A DNA stretch of 42,427 nucleotides from Spirochaetota bacterium (GTDB lineage Bacteria > Spirochaetota > Spirochaetia > Treponematales > Treponemataceae). Within the stretch, counting starts at the first letter, position 1. The number at the start of each line of letters is the position of its first letter. Location: assembly GCA_016285185.1 (NCBI GenBank), contig JAEEQG010000161.1, positions 1 through 42,427 of the forward strand, written 5' to 3'. Shown here in pieces: positions 1 to 7,142 of the stretch. The notes beneath the pieces were generated by a model. The model ran no database searches and was not told where the DNA came from. It was given only the letters and a program-made list of their open reading frames with translations. The position numbers and the translations under genes are program-made.

Positions 1-1376
1 ACGGCCGGAATGCGGGCAAGGTTTACGAATGTGGTGAACAAATCTGAAAGATACATCGCCATAGGGTCGTCAACCTTTTCGCCGAGCTTGAAAGCCGGAG
101 TAGGGCTTGTAGGACAAAGAATCATGTCGTACTTTTGGAGAACGTCTCCGATTTCACGCTGAATGCGCGCGCGCACCGTCATTGCCTTTTTGTAGCAGTC
201 GCCTGAGAAATTTGAAGAAAGTACGTAGTTTCCGATGATGATTCGGCGTTTTACTTCTGCACCAAAGCCCTGACTGCGTGTTGCAATGTAAAGCTCGTCG
301 TAGCCTTCGCCGGGGTCTTTGCGCGCGCCGTAACGGATGCCGTCAAAGCGCGAAAGGTTGCTGGCGGCTTCGGAAAGCGCGATAACGTAATAACAGGCGA
401 TTGAAGCATCCAGTACAGGAATTTCAACAATCTCCACGCTTGCGCCGTTGCTTATGAACCACTGCTTTGCTTCTTCAAACTTTTCGGCAATTGAAGAATC
501 AAGGCCTTTTGTTTCCATGAACTGTTTGGGGATTGCAATACGCATTCCCTTTATCTGTGCTTTTTCAAGTTTGCCGCCGGGAACAGCCGCTTTTTTGCAG
601 ACTGAAACGTCAAGGTCGGCGGATGTGTCGTCGTAAAAGTCCGTACCTGCAAGAACAGAAAGCGGAATTGCTATGTCGGAGGGTTCTTTTCCTAAAAGAC
701 CTACCTGGTCAAGCGATGAACCGAATGCAACAACACCCCAGCGGCTCAATGCGCCGTATGTGGGCTTGTAGCCGTATATACCGCAGTATGCGGCGGGAAG
801 ACGGACTGAACCGCCTGTTTCTGTTCCGAGTGCGAACGGAATCTGACCGCCTGCAACAACGGCCGCTGAACCGCCGGAACTACCGCCCGGTGTGCAGTTT
901 CGGTCAACAGGGTTGCGTGAAGGTCCGTAGCATGAGTATTCGGTGGAAGAACCCATTGCAAACTCGTCCATGTTTGTTCTACCGAACGGGATTGCCCCTG
1001 AGTTTATAAGTCTTTCAATAACTGTTGCGTTGTACGGGGCAACGTAGCTTTCAAGAATTTTGCTTCCGCATGTGCAGGGTTTGCCTTTTACGGAAATATT
1101 GTCTTTTACGGCAAAAGGGATTCCCAAAAGAGGCTTTTTTTGGAACAAAGCGGTAACGGCGGCTTCCCCGCCGTTTTTTCTTGCTTCCGCTATTTCCGCA
1201 TCAGCAGCAGAGGCTTTATCCGCGGCGTCTGCGTACAAATCAATGTAGCCTTTCAGCGCATCTTTGGATTCGCAGTCTTTTTTGTATATTTCAATAAAAT
1301 CGGCGGTTATTTTTGCGCTGGTTGTTCTGCCGGCAATCAAATCGGACTGAAGTTGTGAAACTGTGGATGTGTTCAT
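1..1376 (-). CDS. gatA: Glutamyl/aspartyl-tRNA amidotransferase subunit A (partial)
   Basis: This is the amidase subunit of GatCAB, which releases ammonia from glutamine and uses it to convert Glu-tRNA-Gln (or Asp-tRNA-Asn) to the amide form in the cytoplasm. About 458 residues are visible, starting MNTSTVSQLQ; the last 25-30 residues expected for the family lie left of the window. The amidase signature is intact: the Lys of FAVKDNI, the serines of TPGGSSGGSAA, and GTETGGSVRLPAAYCG. These match the Ser-cisSer-Lys catalytic set of the family. The start codon shares one base with the gatC stop (TAATG), so the two are translationally coupled. gatB is not in the window and may follow to the left. 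Confidence 0.97.
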   Translation of the reverse strand, partial: MNTSTVSQLQSDLIAGRTTSAKITADFIEIYKKDCESKDALKGYIDLYADAADKASAADAEIAEARKNGGEAAVTALFQKKPLLGIPFAVKDNISVKGKPCTCGSKILESYVAPYNATVIERLINSGAIPFGRTNMDEFAMGSSTEYSCYGPSRNPVDRNCTPGGSSGGSAAVVAGGQIPFALGTETGGSVRLPAAYCGIYGYKPTYGALSRWGVVAFGSSLDQVGLLGKEPSDIAIPLSVLAGTDFYDDTSADLDVSVCKKAAVPGGKLEKAQIKGMRIAIPKQFMETKGLDSSIAEKFEEAKQWFISNGASVEIVEIPVLDASIACYYVIALSEAASNLSRFDGIRYGARKDPGEGYDELYIATRSQGFGAEVKRRIIIGNYVLSSNFSGDCYKKAMTVRARIQREIGDVLQKYDMILCPTSPTPAFKLGEKVDDPMAMYLSDLFTTFVNLARIPA

Positions 1377-1687
1377 TATGCTCCGCCTCCGAGAACTTTT
1401 GGTACTCTAAAGTAACCGTCCAGAAATTCCGGTGTCATTTTTTTGAGATTCTGCATTTCAACACCGCTTACGGCAGAATCATCCCTGAGCTTGTCTGCGG
1501 TTGTTGACGGATAGGCATCATAAGGGTTTTCGTTATCATCATATTCCGACAGAACGTCAAAATATTCTACAATCTGGTCAACCTGCGCTTTTAATATGTC
1601 CATGTTTGTGCTTTCGGGCGAAAGCCGTGACAAAAAGAGCAAAGCGTCAAGTGTATTTGAATCAATTTTGTTTTTTTCGACACTCAT
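1376..1687 (-). CDS. gatC: Glutamyl/aspartyl-tRNA amidotransferase subunit C
   Basis: GatC is the small subunit that wraps around GatA and stabilises the GatCAB complex. The 103-residue product has the usual family size and shows the family landmarks: an N-terminal helix with LDALLFLSRLS, the LRDD motif near the middle, and the C-terminal FRVPKVLGG. I chose the ATG at 1687 over an in-frame TTG at 1699, because the TTG overlaps the Shine-Dalgarno sequence TTGAGGA that sits 5-6 bases before the ATG. The gene is first in a gatC-gatA operon, and a promoter with a 17-base spacer lies just upstream. Confidence 0.95.
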   Translation of the reverse strand: MSVEKNKIDSNTLDALLFLSRLSPESTNMDILKAQVDQIVEYFDVLSEYDDNENPYDAYPSTTADKLRDDSAVSGVEMQNLKKMTPEFLDGYFRVPKVLGGGA

Positions 1688-1718
1688 TGTGTTCCTCAAA
1701 AGTTGAAATTACAAGAAA

Positions 1719-1747
1719 ATAATAGAATATTTTTTTAATTGCAACAA
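1719..1747 (-). promoter_or_regulatory. Promoter of gatCA
   Basis: On the minus strand a -35 TTGTTG (1747-1742) and a -10 TATTAT (1724-1719) are separated by exactly 17 bases, 30 bases upstream of the gatC start. The 22-base-period array begins only 8 bases beyond the -35, so it could influence this promoter. Confidence 0.55.
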
Positions 1748-1755
1748 GGGGAGCG

Positions 1756-1821
1756 GATAATCCAAGCTATGTTAACAGATAATCCAAGCTACGTTAACAG
1801 ACTCTCCAAGGGACCGTTAAT
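1756..1821. repeat. Three 22-base tandem units with GTTAAC core
   Basis: Units start at 1756, 1778 and 1800, each 22 bases long. The first two differ at one position and carry a GTTAAC palindrome near the end; the third is diverged and ends CCGTTAAT. That end forms a perfect 8-bp hairpin with ATTAACGG (arms 1814-1821 and 1825-1832, 3-base loop). The array abuts the next one in a shared orientation. No coding potential is evident. Confidence 0.85.
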
Positions 1822-1831
1822 GGTATTAACG

Positions 1832-2007
1832 GAAACGAAACGTTTCGTGTATTGAAATGAAACGTTTTAAGCATAGAAATGAAACGTTTCGTGTATTGAA
1901 ACGGATCGTTTTAAGTATTAGAAATGAATCGTTTCATGTATTGAAACGAAACGTTTTAAGTATAGAAACGAATCGTTTCATGTATTGAAATGAAAAATTT
2001 CTAATTT
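1832..2007. repeat. Eight 22-base tandem units with GAAACGTTTC core
   Basis: Units begin at 1832, 1854, 1876, 1898, 1921, 1943, 1965 and 1987; all are 22 bases except one of 23 and a last unit of about 21. Odd units follow GAAAYGAAWCGTTTYRTG plus TATT, even ones end TTTTAAGYAT plus A, so there is also a 44-base higher-order period. Each unit contains a near-perfect palindrome (AAACGTTT or ATCGTTTC type). Units are fully repeated with no unique spacers, so this is not a CRISPR array. Function is unknown. Confidence 0.9.
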
Positions 2008-2100
2008 GCGCACCAAAAATGACACAACTTTTTCACTGTCTGCACCGGAACTGACACAGAAAAATCGCTGACTGCCCCTAAAATGTCACAGACAGAACTG
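2005..2100. repeat. Weak 31-32 base repeats with TGCACC...GACACA
   Basis: Three diverged copies of a TGCRCC-(A/G)AA-TGACACA type segment can be aligned, with GACACA or GTCACA cores at 2021, 2053 and 2084 (spacing 32 and 31). This is far less regular than the flanking arrays and may be a decayed array. Confidence 0.4.
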
Positions 2101-2121
2101 CCACTGTAAAAATAGACGAGC

Positions 2122-2236
2122 AGAATATCTGCGGTCTGTTCCCTCGCACATCTGCGGTATCTCCCCCCGCACATCTGCACACTCTCCCCTCGCACATCTG
2201 CGGTCACTTCCCTCGTATATCTGCGATTGATATCGT
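2122..2236. repeat. Five 23-base tandem units with CGCACATCTGCG hairpin
   Basis: Units start at 2122, 2145, 2168, 2191 and 2214, an exact 23-base period. The core CGCACATCTGCG is itself a small hairpin (CGCA and TGCG with loop CATC), followed by a pyrimidine-rich linker ending TCCCCT or similar. The first and last units are the most diverged. The array lies about 90 bases upstream of the DnaB-like gene and shares the palindrome-plus-linker design of the neighbouring array. Confidence 0.85.
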
Positions 2237-2278
2237 CTGCATGTATTTCGCATTATCTAAAAAAATTGAATTTCTCAT

Positions 2279-2310
2279 TAAATGAGATTCTTCTGTGCAA
2301 TTATAAAAGT
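2279..2310 (+). repeat. Direct repeat, copy 1 (upstream of DnaB-like gene)
   Basis: This 32-base segment begins TAAATGAGATTCT and ends ATTATAAAAGT; it matches 8392-8423 at 28 of 32 positions. It overlaps the inverted repeat TCTCATT-A-AATGAGA (2273-2287) and contains a TATAAA-like -10 (2302-2307), so it is probably the promoter or operator region of the gene at 2325. No good -35 at 17 bases was seen. Confidence 0.6.
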
Positions 2311-2324
2311 ACAAGGAGATAAAC

Positions 2325-3128
2325 ATGCAAATTATTCATTCAATAAAATCTGAAATTAGTGAATTGGACGAACTTACAGGTGGATTCTTTCCTGATGAAT
2401 TAACAATTGTGGGGGCTTTTGAGTATGAAGTAGCACAGGCTTTTTTTCTTGCTGCCATTCAAAACATGATTGTAAATCATACTGCGAGAACAGTCATTTT
2501 CCCGGTTTTCATGCCGTATACCTACTTTAAGAATAGTTTAATTACAATGCTTTCCGGGGTTCCGATTGACGAAATTAATAATGGTACAGCAAAAAATACA
2601 GATGTTGTGAAAAAAGCTGAGAAGATGATAGACGATTCAGGTTTGATAATTGGGGATATCTTTGAAACACCTCAAATTGATGATTTTTGTGATAAATTAA
2701 GGCAGCTTGTGTATGAAAATGAACAAGAGCAAACTATTATATTTATTGAAAGATTATGGCATCTTGAAATTGATAAAAGACCTCTTTATGAAATATTAAC
2801 GGAATTAACAATGAAATTAAAAGCACTGGCACAAGAATTAAGTGTTCCCATTGTTTGTATACTTCCTCTTAATTTTTCAAGTGTATATCCAGAGAAGAAC
2901 ATGAGGATATTGAGAAAAAATTATGGCTCTTCAATAGAAGATAATGCGGATGTTGTGATTGTGACTTACAAGGATAAGAACCAAAAGGATGATAACGACA
3001 TATTGAATCGTGAACTGATTGTTGCAAAAAATAGAGACGAAAAAACTGGCAGGTGTCCTTTTTCATTTTCATGTAACTGGCTTCAACCTTCGAGCCAGGT
3101 ATTGTATCGTCCGCACCCAGAGTGGTAA
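2325..3128 (+). CDS. DnaB-like RecA-fold protein without a Walker A lysine
   Basis: This 267-residue protein aligns by eye with the C-terminal ATPase domain of replicative helicase DnaB. TGGFFPDELTIVGA corresponds to the DnaB segment leading into Walker A; IIFIERL to the Walker B strand; GSSIEDNADVVIVTYKD to the conserved SGxIEQDAD segment; and ELIVAKNRDEKTG to EVIVAKNRxGPTG. The P-loop itself is lost: where DnaB has a GKT/S, this protein reads VGAFEYEVAQAF (about residues 27-38). ATP hydrolysis in the normal way is therefore unlikely. There is no N-terminal DnaG-binding domain. A Shine-Dalgarno AAGGAG (2312-2317) precedes the ATG by 7 bases. It stands alone between repeat arrays and the restriction-modification genes. 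It could be a regulator or a decoy derived from phage or plasmid replication genes; the role is unknown. Confidence 0.6.
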   Translation: MQIIHSIKSEISELDELTGGFFPDELTIVGAFEYEVAQAFFLAAIQNMIVNHTARTVIFPVFMPYTYFKNSLITMLSGVPIDEINNGTAKNTDVVKKAEKMIDDSGLIIGDIFETPQIDDFCDKLRQLVYENEQEQTIIFIERLWHLEIDKRPLYEILTELTMKLKALAQELSVPIVCILPLNFSSVYPEKNMRILRKNYGSSIEDNADVVIVTYKDKNQKDDNDILNRELIVAKNRDEKTGRCPFSFSCNWLQPSSQVLYRPHPEW

Positions 3129-3133
3129 ACCGT

Positions 3134-3148
3134 CCGCTCGTCTAGCGG
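3134..3148. other. Small hairpin after the DnaB-like gene
   Basis: CCGCT (3134-3138) and AGCGG (3144-3148) form a 5-bp stem around CGTCT, five bases after the stop codon. The core CGCTNGTCTAGCG recurs at 8437-8449, shortly after the second copy of the upstream direct repeat. No T-run follows, so it is not a clear terminator. Confidence 0.5.
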
Positions 3149-3258
3149 AACATCGTATGTGATACATTAACAATGAATGATTATTTTATGACTTTTATCA
3201 GTTTACAGATGAGTTCTTGAATGAGGGTATGGTAACTGTTTGTAATGCACATATTATA

Positions 3259-3292
3259 TTGACAAATACTATCTATCATATTATGATAGATA
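3259..3292 (+). promoter_or_regulatory. Methyltransferase promoter overlapped by a 23-base palindrome
   Basis: A consensus -35 TTGACA (3259-3264) and -10 TATGAT (3282-3287) are 17 bases apart. A perfect inverted repeat, TATCTATCATA (3270-3280), centre T (3281), TATGATAGATA (3282-3292), covers the spacer and the -10. A protein bound there would block RNA polymerase, so this is a strong operator candidate. The expected transcription start is only a few bases before the ATG at 3297, which has no Shine-Dalgarno sequence, so the transcript may be leaderless. Confidence 0.75.
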
Positions 3293-3296
3293 CATC

Positions 3297-5921
3297 ATGC
3301 AGCAACAATTCAAATCTATTTATTTCCCATCAAGCAATAACTCTAATGCTGGAAAGAGTATTACGATTTCATTTTCAGATAAAGAAACTAATTTATATTC
3401 TATTTTTACAAAGAAAACTAATAATGAATTAAGAACTTTAGTAGGAGATACATATTTAGAAAATCTTCAAAAAAATGCTGAAAAAGAAAATAGAAATTTA
3501 AGCCAATATATAAAAAATCAATTACTTAAAAATTTAAAAAAATCAATATCTGGAGATGTGACCTTTAAAAGTAGTAAAAAGCAACCTTTACAACGTTGGT
3601 TTAACTATGCTGAGGGTTTTTCTATGGATTTTGTTAAAAGTATTATAGAAAAATATTTTGGTGATGCAAATAATATATATGAGCCATTTGCCGGGACAGG
3701 TACAACTATTTTTGCTTGTAATTCCCTAATGAAAGATTGTTGCTATTCAGAAGTAAATCCACTTATGTTTTTTCAGATTCAAACAAAAATAGATTTACTT
3801 AGATTGAAAGATAAAAACATTTTTTCATCTCAAATTGATTATTTCTTAAAAGAATTAGATAAAATGTATTCAGATGCAAAAATGGATGAAAAATTGAAAT
3901 TAAGCTATCACAAAACATTTGAGAATAGCATATATTTTTCTGAAATATCATTTGAATTTATTTTAAAAATGAAAACTATCATAAGGAATATAGAAACTGC
4001 AAATAAACTTCTAGCAGACACTCTTTCTATGGCAATTATTTCTATACTTTTACAAATTTCTATGCTAAAAAAATCTGGAGATGTTCGTTTTAAAACAAAA
4101 AGAGAATTAGAAAATGATAATGTAATTCCAATGGAAATATTCAAAAAACAATTGGAAATAATTAAAAATGATATTTTATTGTATGGTGAAGATTTTCATA
4201 TTAACTCTTTTCCAATATTGTTTAATTCAAAGAAAATTAGATTTACAAATGATTTTTATTTTGATGGCATTATAACAAGTCCTCCATATTTAAACGGTAC
4301 AAATTATATCCGAAATACAAAAATTGAACTTTGGTTTATGGAGTATATCAAAAACAAAGATGATTTAAGATTTTTTAGAAATGAAATTATTACAAGTGGA
4401 ATTAATGATGTAATTGTTACAACTGATGATGAAAAAAGAATTATTGGCGGAATCTCTAATCTTCTGGATAAAACAATAAAAGAATTGAAACAAAATGCAT
4501 ATGATTTGCGGATACCTTTAATGGCAGAACAATACTTTTCCGATATGTATGTGACTTTTGAAGGAATAAAAAAACATTTGAAAGAAGGATCGCATGTTGC
4601 AATAGATATTGGAGATTCCATATTTGGAGGAATTCATATACCTACAGATTTGATACTAATCGAAATATTAGAAACGCTTAGTTTTAAATTCATCGAATCA
4701 ATAAATTTAAGAGAAAGACGTTCTCGCTCTGGAAAAATAATAAAACAAGTTTTATTAATATTTGAAAATTTAAATGAATTCAAAAATGAAGAAAAAACAA
4801 AAACTTTTTGGTTTAATAAGTGGAATCAATTTAAAGACAATATTCCATACCAACAATTACCATTTTCAAAAAGAAATTGGGGCAATAAAATACATTCACT
4901 ATGTTCTTATCAGGGAAAACTAAAACCCTCAATTGCTCATTTTCTTGTTGATACATTTATACCTAAAAAGGGAACAATGCTTGATTTATTTTCTGGAGTC
5001 GGAACAATACCATTTGAAGCTCGATTGGACAATAAAAAAGCATATGGGTTTGATATTAGTTTGCCTGCTTATTATATTTCATCTGCAAAGATGGGAATAA
5101 TAAATGTTGATAAAATGTATCAAAAATTACAATGTTTAAAAGAGTATATAATCTCAAATGTCATTACAGAAGATTTACAAAATAAATATGATAACTTTGG
5201 TTTCAATGGACACATAAAAGATTATTATGAAGAAAATACTTACAAAGAAATATTATTGGCAAGGAATTATTTCCTATTAAATTCTCCAAAAGAAACAGAA
5301 GATTTTTTTATTATTTCTGCATTACTGCATATCTTACATGGAAATCGTCCTTATGCATTGAGTCGACATTCTCATCCTATTGTACCCTATGCGCCAACAG
5401 GAGATTTTATTTATAAAAATCTTATGGAGCATCTTTATGACAAAATAAATAAAGATATATCTGATTGTTCCAGTAATATAGAAGGTGAAATTTTTCTTCA
5501 AGATTCAACAAAGTTTTGGCCAACAAAAATAAATAATATTGATGCAATAATAACATCTCCACCATTTTTTGATAGTACAAGATTTTATTCCGCAAATTGG
5601 ATTAGACTTTGGTTTTGTGGTTGGGAAAATATTGATTTTAATAATAATCCAAAGGAATTTATAGATGAGAGACAAAAAAAGACTTTTTCTGTTTATGAAC
5701 CAATATTTTTACAAGCTAGAGAGAGATTAAAGAAAGATGGTGTATTTGTTCTTCATCTTGGAAAAAGTAAAAAATGTGATATGGCAGAAGAATTAATAAG
5801 AATTTCAAGAAAATGGTTCAAAAAATATGATTTGTTTACAGAGGATGTAACACATTGTGAAAAATTCGGAATAAAAGATTTAGGAACCGTTGAAAAACAT
5901 CAATTCCTAATTCTAAATTAA
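3297..5921 (+). CDS. Tandem-domain DNA methyltransferase (N4-cytosine/N6-adenine type)
   Basis: The 874-residue protein has two amino-methyltransferase domains in a row. Domain 1 shows RWFNYAEGFS, then the AdoMet-binding YEPFAGTGTT (about residue 130) and catalytic ITSPPYLNGTNY (about 328). Domain 2 shows the parallel CSYQGKLKPSIAHFLV, then DLFSGVGTIPFEA (about 563) and ITSPPFFDSTRF (about 754). In family terms SPPY/F marks exocyclic-amine methylation. Two domains in one chain usually mean an asymmetric site methylated on both strands. The first 80 residues are an extra segment; residues around GDTYLENLQKNAEKEN followed by LSQYIKNQLLKNL look like a strand-helix-helix (ribbon-helix-helix) motif. 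It runs convergently into the HNH endonuclease with a 9-base overlap. Base composition is strikingly AT-rich against the core genes, which suggests transfer. Confidence 0.88.
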   Translation: MQQQFKSIYFPSSNNSNAGKSITISFSDKETNLYSIFTKKTNNELRTLVGDTYLENLQKNAEKENRNLSQYIKNQLLKNLKKSISGDVTFKSSKKQPLQRWFNYAEGFSMDFVKSIIEKYFGDANNIYEPFAGTGTTIFACNSLMKDCCYSEVNPLMFFQIQTKIDLLRLKDKNIFSSQIDYFLKELDKMYSDAKMDEKLKLSYHKTFENSIYFSEISFEFILKMKTIIRNIETANKLLADTLSMAIISILLQISMLKKSGDVRFKTKRELENDNVIPMEIFKKQLEIIKNDILLYGEDFHINSFPILFNSKKIRFTNDFYFDGIITSPPYLNGTNYIRNTKIELWFMEYIKNKDDLRFFRNEIITSGINDVIVTTDDEKRIIGGISNLLDKTIKELKQNAYDLRIPLMAEQYFSDMYVTFEGIKKHLKEGSHVAIDIGDSIFGGIHIPTDLILIEILETLSFKFIESINLRERRSRSGKIIKQVLLIFENLNEFKNEEKTKTFWFNKWNQFKDNIPYQQLPFSKRNWGNKIHSLCSYQGKLKPSIAHFLVDTFIPKKGTMLDLFSGVGTIPFEARLDNKKAYGFDISLPAYYISSAKMGIINVDKMYQKLQCLKEYIISNVITEDLQNKYDNFGFNGHIKDYYEENTYKEILLARNYFLLNSPKETEDFFIISALLHILHGNRPYALSRHSHPIVPYAPTGDFIYKNLMEHLYDKINKDISDCSSNIEGEIFLQDSTKFWPTKINNIDAIITSPPFFDSTRFYSANWIRLWFCGWENIDFNNNPKEFIDERQKKTFSVYEPIFLQARERLKKDGVFVLHLGKSKKCDMAEELIRISRKWFKKYDLFTEDVTHCEKFGIKDLGTVEKHQFLILN

Positions 5922-6905
5922 ACCTAACTTTTTTTTGTTTGCATCTGATAATTTATCAACAAGGTCATATTCAATTATAATTTTTCTAATTTCAGATACA
6001 CGTTTATCAAGATTAGAGTTTTCTCTTACAGATAAATAATTATCAACGCCGGCATTTACATTATCAACTGTAATTTTCTGGTTAATAATAGGTTCTTTAC
6101 TTGATAGTAATTGTAAATCTGCTCCAGTTATATTTGCAAGTTCAATCAATTCATTATTGGTATAAAATTCAGAAGGCCATCGATCTCTTTTATTCAAATT
6201 AGCTTCGCTACTTAATAAGGCTGCATTTTCTTTTGTTAAAGGATATAGATACTTAGAGGGAAGAATATGATCTATTGCCCATGAATCTCTATCTTCAATA
6301 TCTAAATGCTTCTTTGTTTTAAAACATTTAGAATCAAATCGTTCAAATAGTTCTTTAATAAATAAATCATCTTTTATTAAGTTTTCTTTTTGAACAAATA
6401 AATCTGCAATTCTTCTTCGAATTGATGATTCACGTAATTGTTCTTTTGTCCGTTCGGGGTTAAGAGATGCATTTATAACACCTTTACAGGCTCTGCATTC
6501 CATTTGACGCTCTAATGGTCCAAAATTGCTATGCTTACTAAAAGCTGAAAAGGGTAATATTTTCCCACAACAGTTGCATTGTTTCCAATATGCTTCTTTA
6601 TTTTCTGTATAAATTCTAAAAAAAGCTTGCCAAAATCTCTGCACAGGTAACGAGCCCTTTTTTTTACTTTCTGTAGGCCAATTAGAATAAGAAAGAGAAT
6701 TATTTTTTGAATGTTCAAATCCACAATTATTACATACCCATTTTTGAGTTTCATATGCAACTTGTGGATCTAAAAGTTTTTGTCCAATATTTATTGTATT
6801 TAAGCTATTGCATTGAACACAGATAAAACCAACATACACATCATTAGGTTGTATACCTTCTATCCTGCTTATATTTGTTTGATTTTTTGTTTTTCTTCTA
6901 GGCAT
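5913..6905 (-). CDS. Zinc-finger HNH endonuclease, probable restriction enzyme
   Basis: This 330-residue protein has two pairs of CxxC half-sites: C29/C32 with C58/C61, and C109/C112 with C136/C139, so two zinc-binding modules are likely. Around residues 210-240, WAIDHILPSKYLYP followed by SSEANLNKRDRWPSEF gives the DH...N...N pattern of a beta-beta-alpha-metal (HNH) nuclease. Its 3' end overlaps the 3' end of the tandem methyltransferase by 9 bases, tail to tail, a common arrangement for type II restriction and modification genes. From this I infer it is the partner restriction enzyme. No clear Shine-Dalgarno precedes the ATG; TATAGT and TATAAC boxes lie 25-40 bases upstream. It could also be a homing-type HNH nuclease, but the partner gene makes restriction more likely. 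Confidence 0.75.
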   Translation of the reverse strand: MPRRKTKNQTNISRIEGIQPNDVYVGFICVQCNSLNTINIGQKLLDPQVAYETQKWVCNNCGFEHSKNNSLSYSNWPTESKKKGSLPVQRFWQAFFRIYTENKEAYWKQCNCCGKILPFSAFSKHSNFGPLERQMECRACKGVINASLNPERTKEQLRESSIRRRIADLFVQKENLIKDDLFIKELFERFDSKCFKTKKHLDIEDRDSWAIDHILPSKYLYPLTKENAALLSSEANLNKRDRWPSEFYTNNELIELANITGADLQLLSSKEPIINQKITVDNVNAGVDNYLSVRENSNLDKRVSEIRKIIIEYDLVDKLSDANKKKLGLI

Positions 6906-7142
6906 ATTCTTTTATCGGAAACAATTGTTATAGACTATAATAATAATACTTAGTGCCACAGTACAGGACTCTCATAACAAATTTCTTCGTATAAGTTTTA
7001 TTACAGTTAAAAAATGTCCGTATATTATTATGGATTATGCTTTCCCATTATTCTTCAACAGGTTTTCGTCTTTTCATAGCATTTTATGTCAATGCTGATA
7101 TGCCGAAACAAACACAGTATTGAATTATTTTAGCTATCATTA

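Noticed and set aside
533-1009. 158-codon plus-strand frame inside gatA
   Set aside because: Antisense to the conserved amidase signature region; no ribosome site and no recognisable protein.
2001-2207. Minus-strand 68-codon frame across the 23-base array
   Set aside because: It is a translation of the repeats, has no ribosome site, and the 23-base period is out of frame.
1756-2236. CRISPR array
   Set aside because: Units are fully repeated at 22-23 base steps with no unique spacers of 30 or more bases, and no cas genes are near.
1756-3128. Plasmid origin with iterons and a replication gene
   Set aside because: Period and nearby DnaB-like gene are suggestive, but arrays with unrelated units also occur near secA, no Rep gene is present, and the DnaB-like protein lacks its P-loop.
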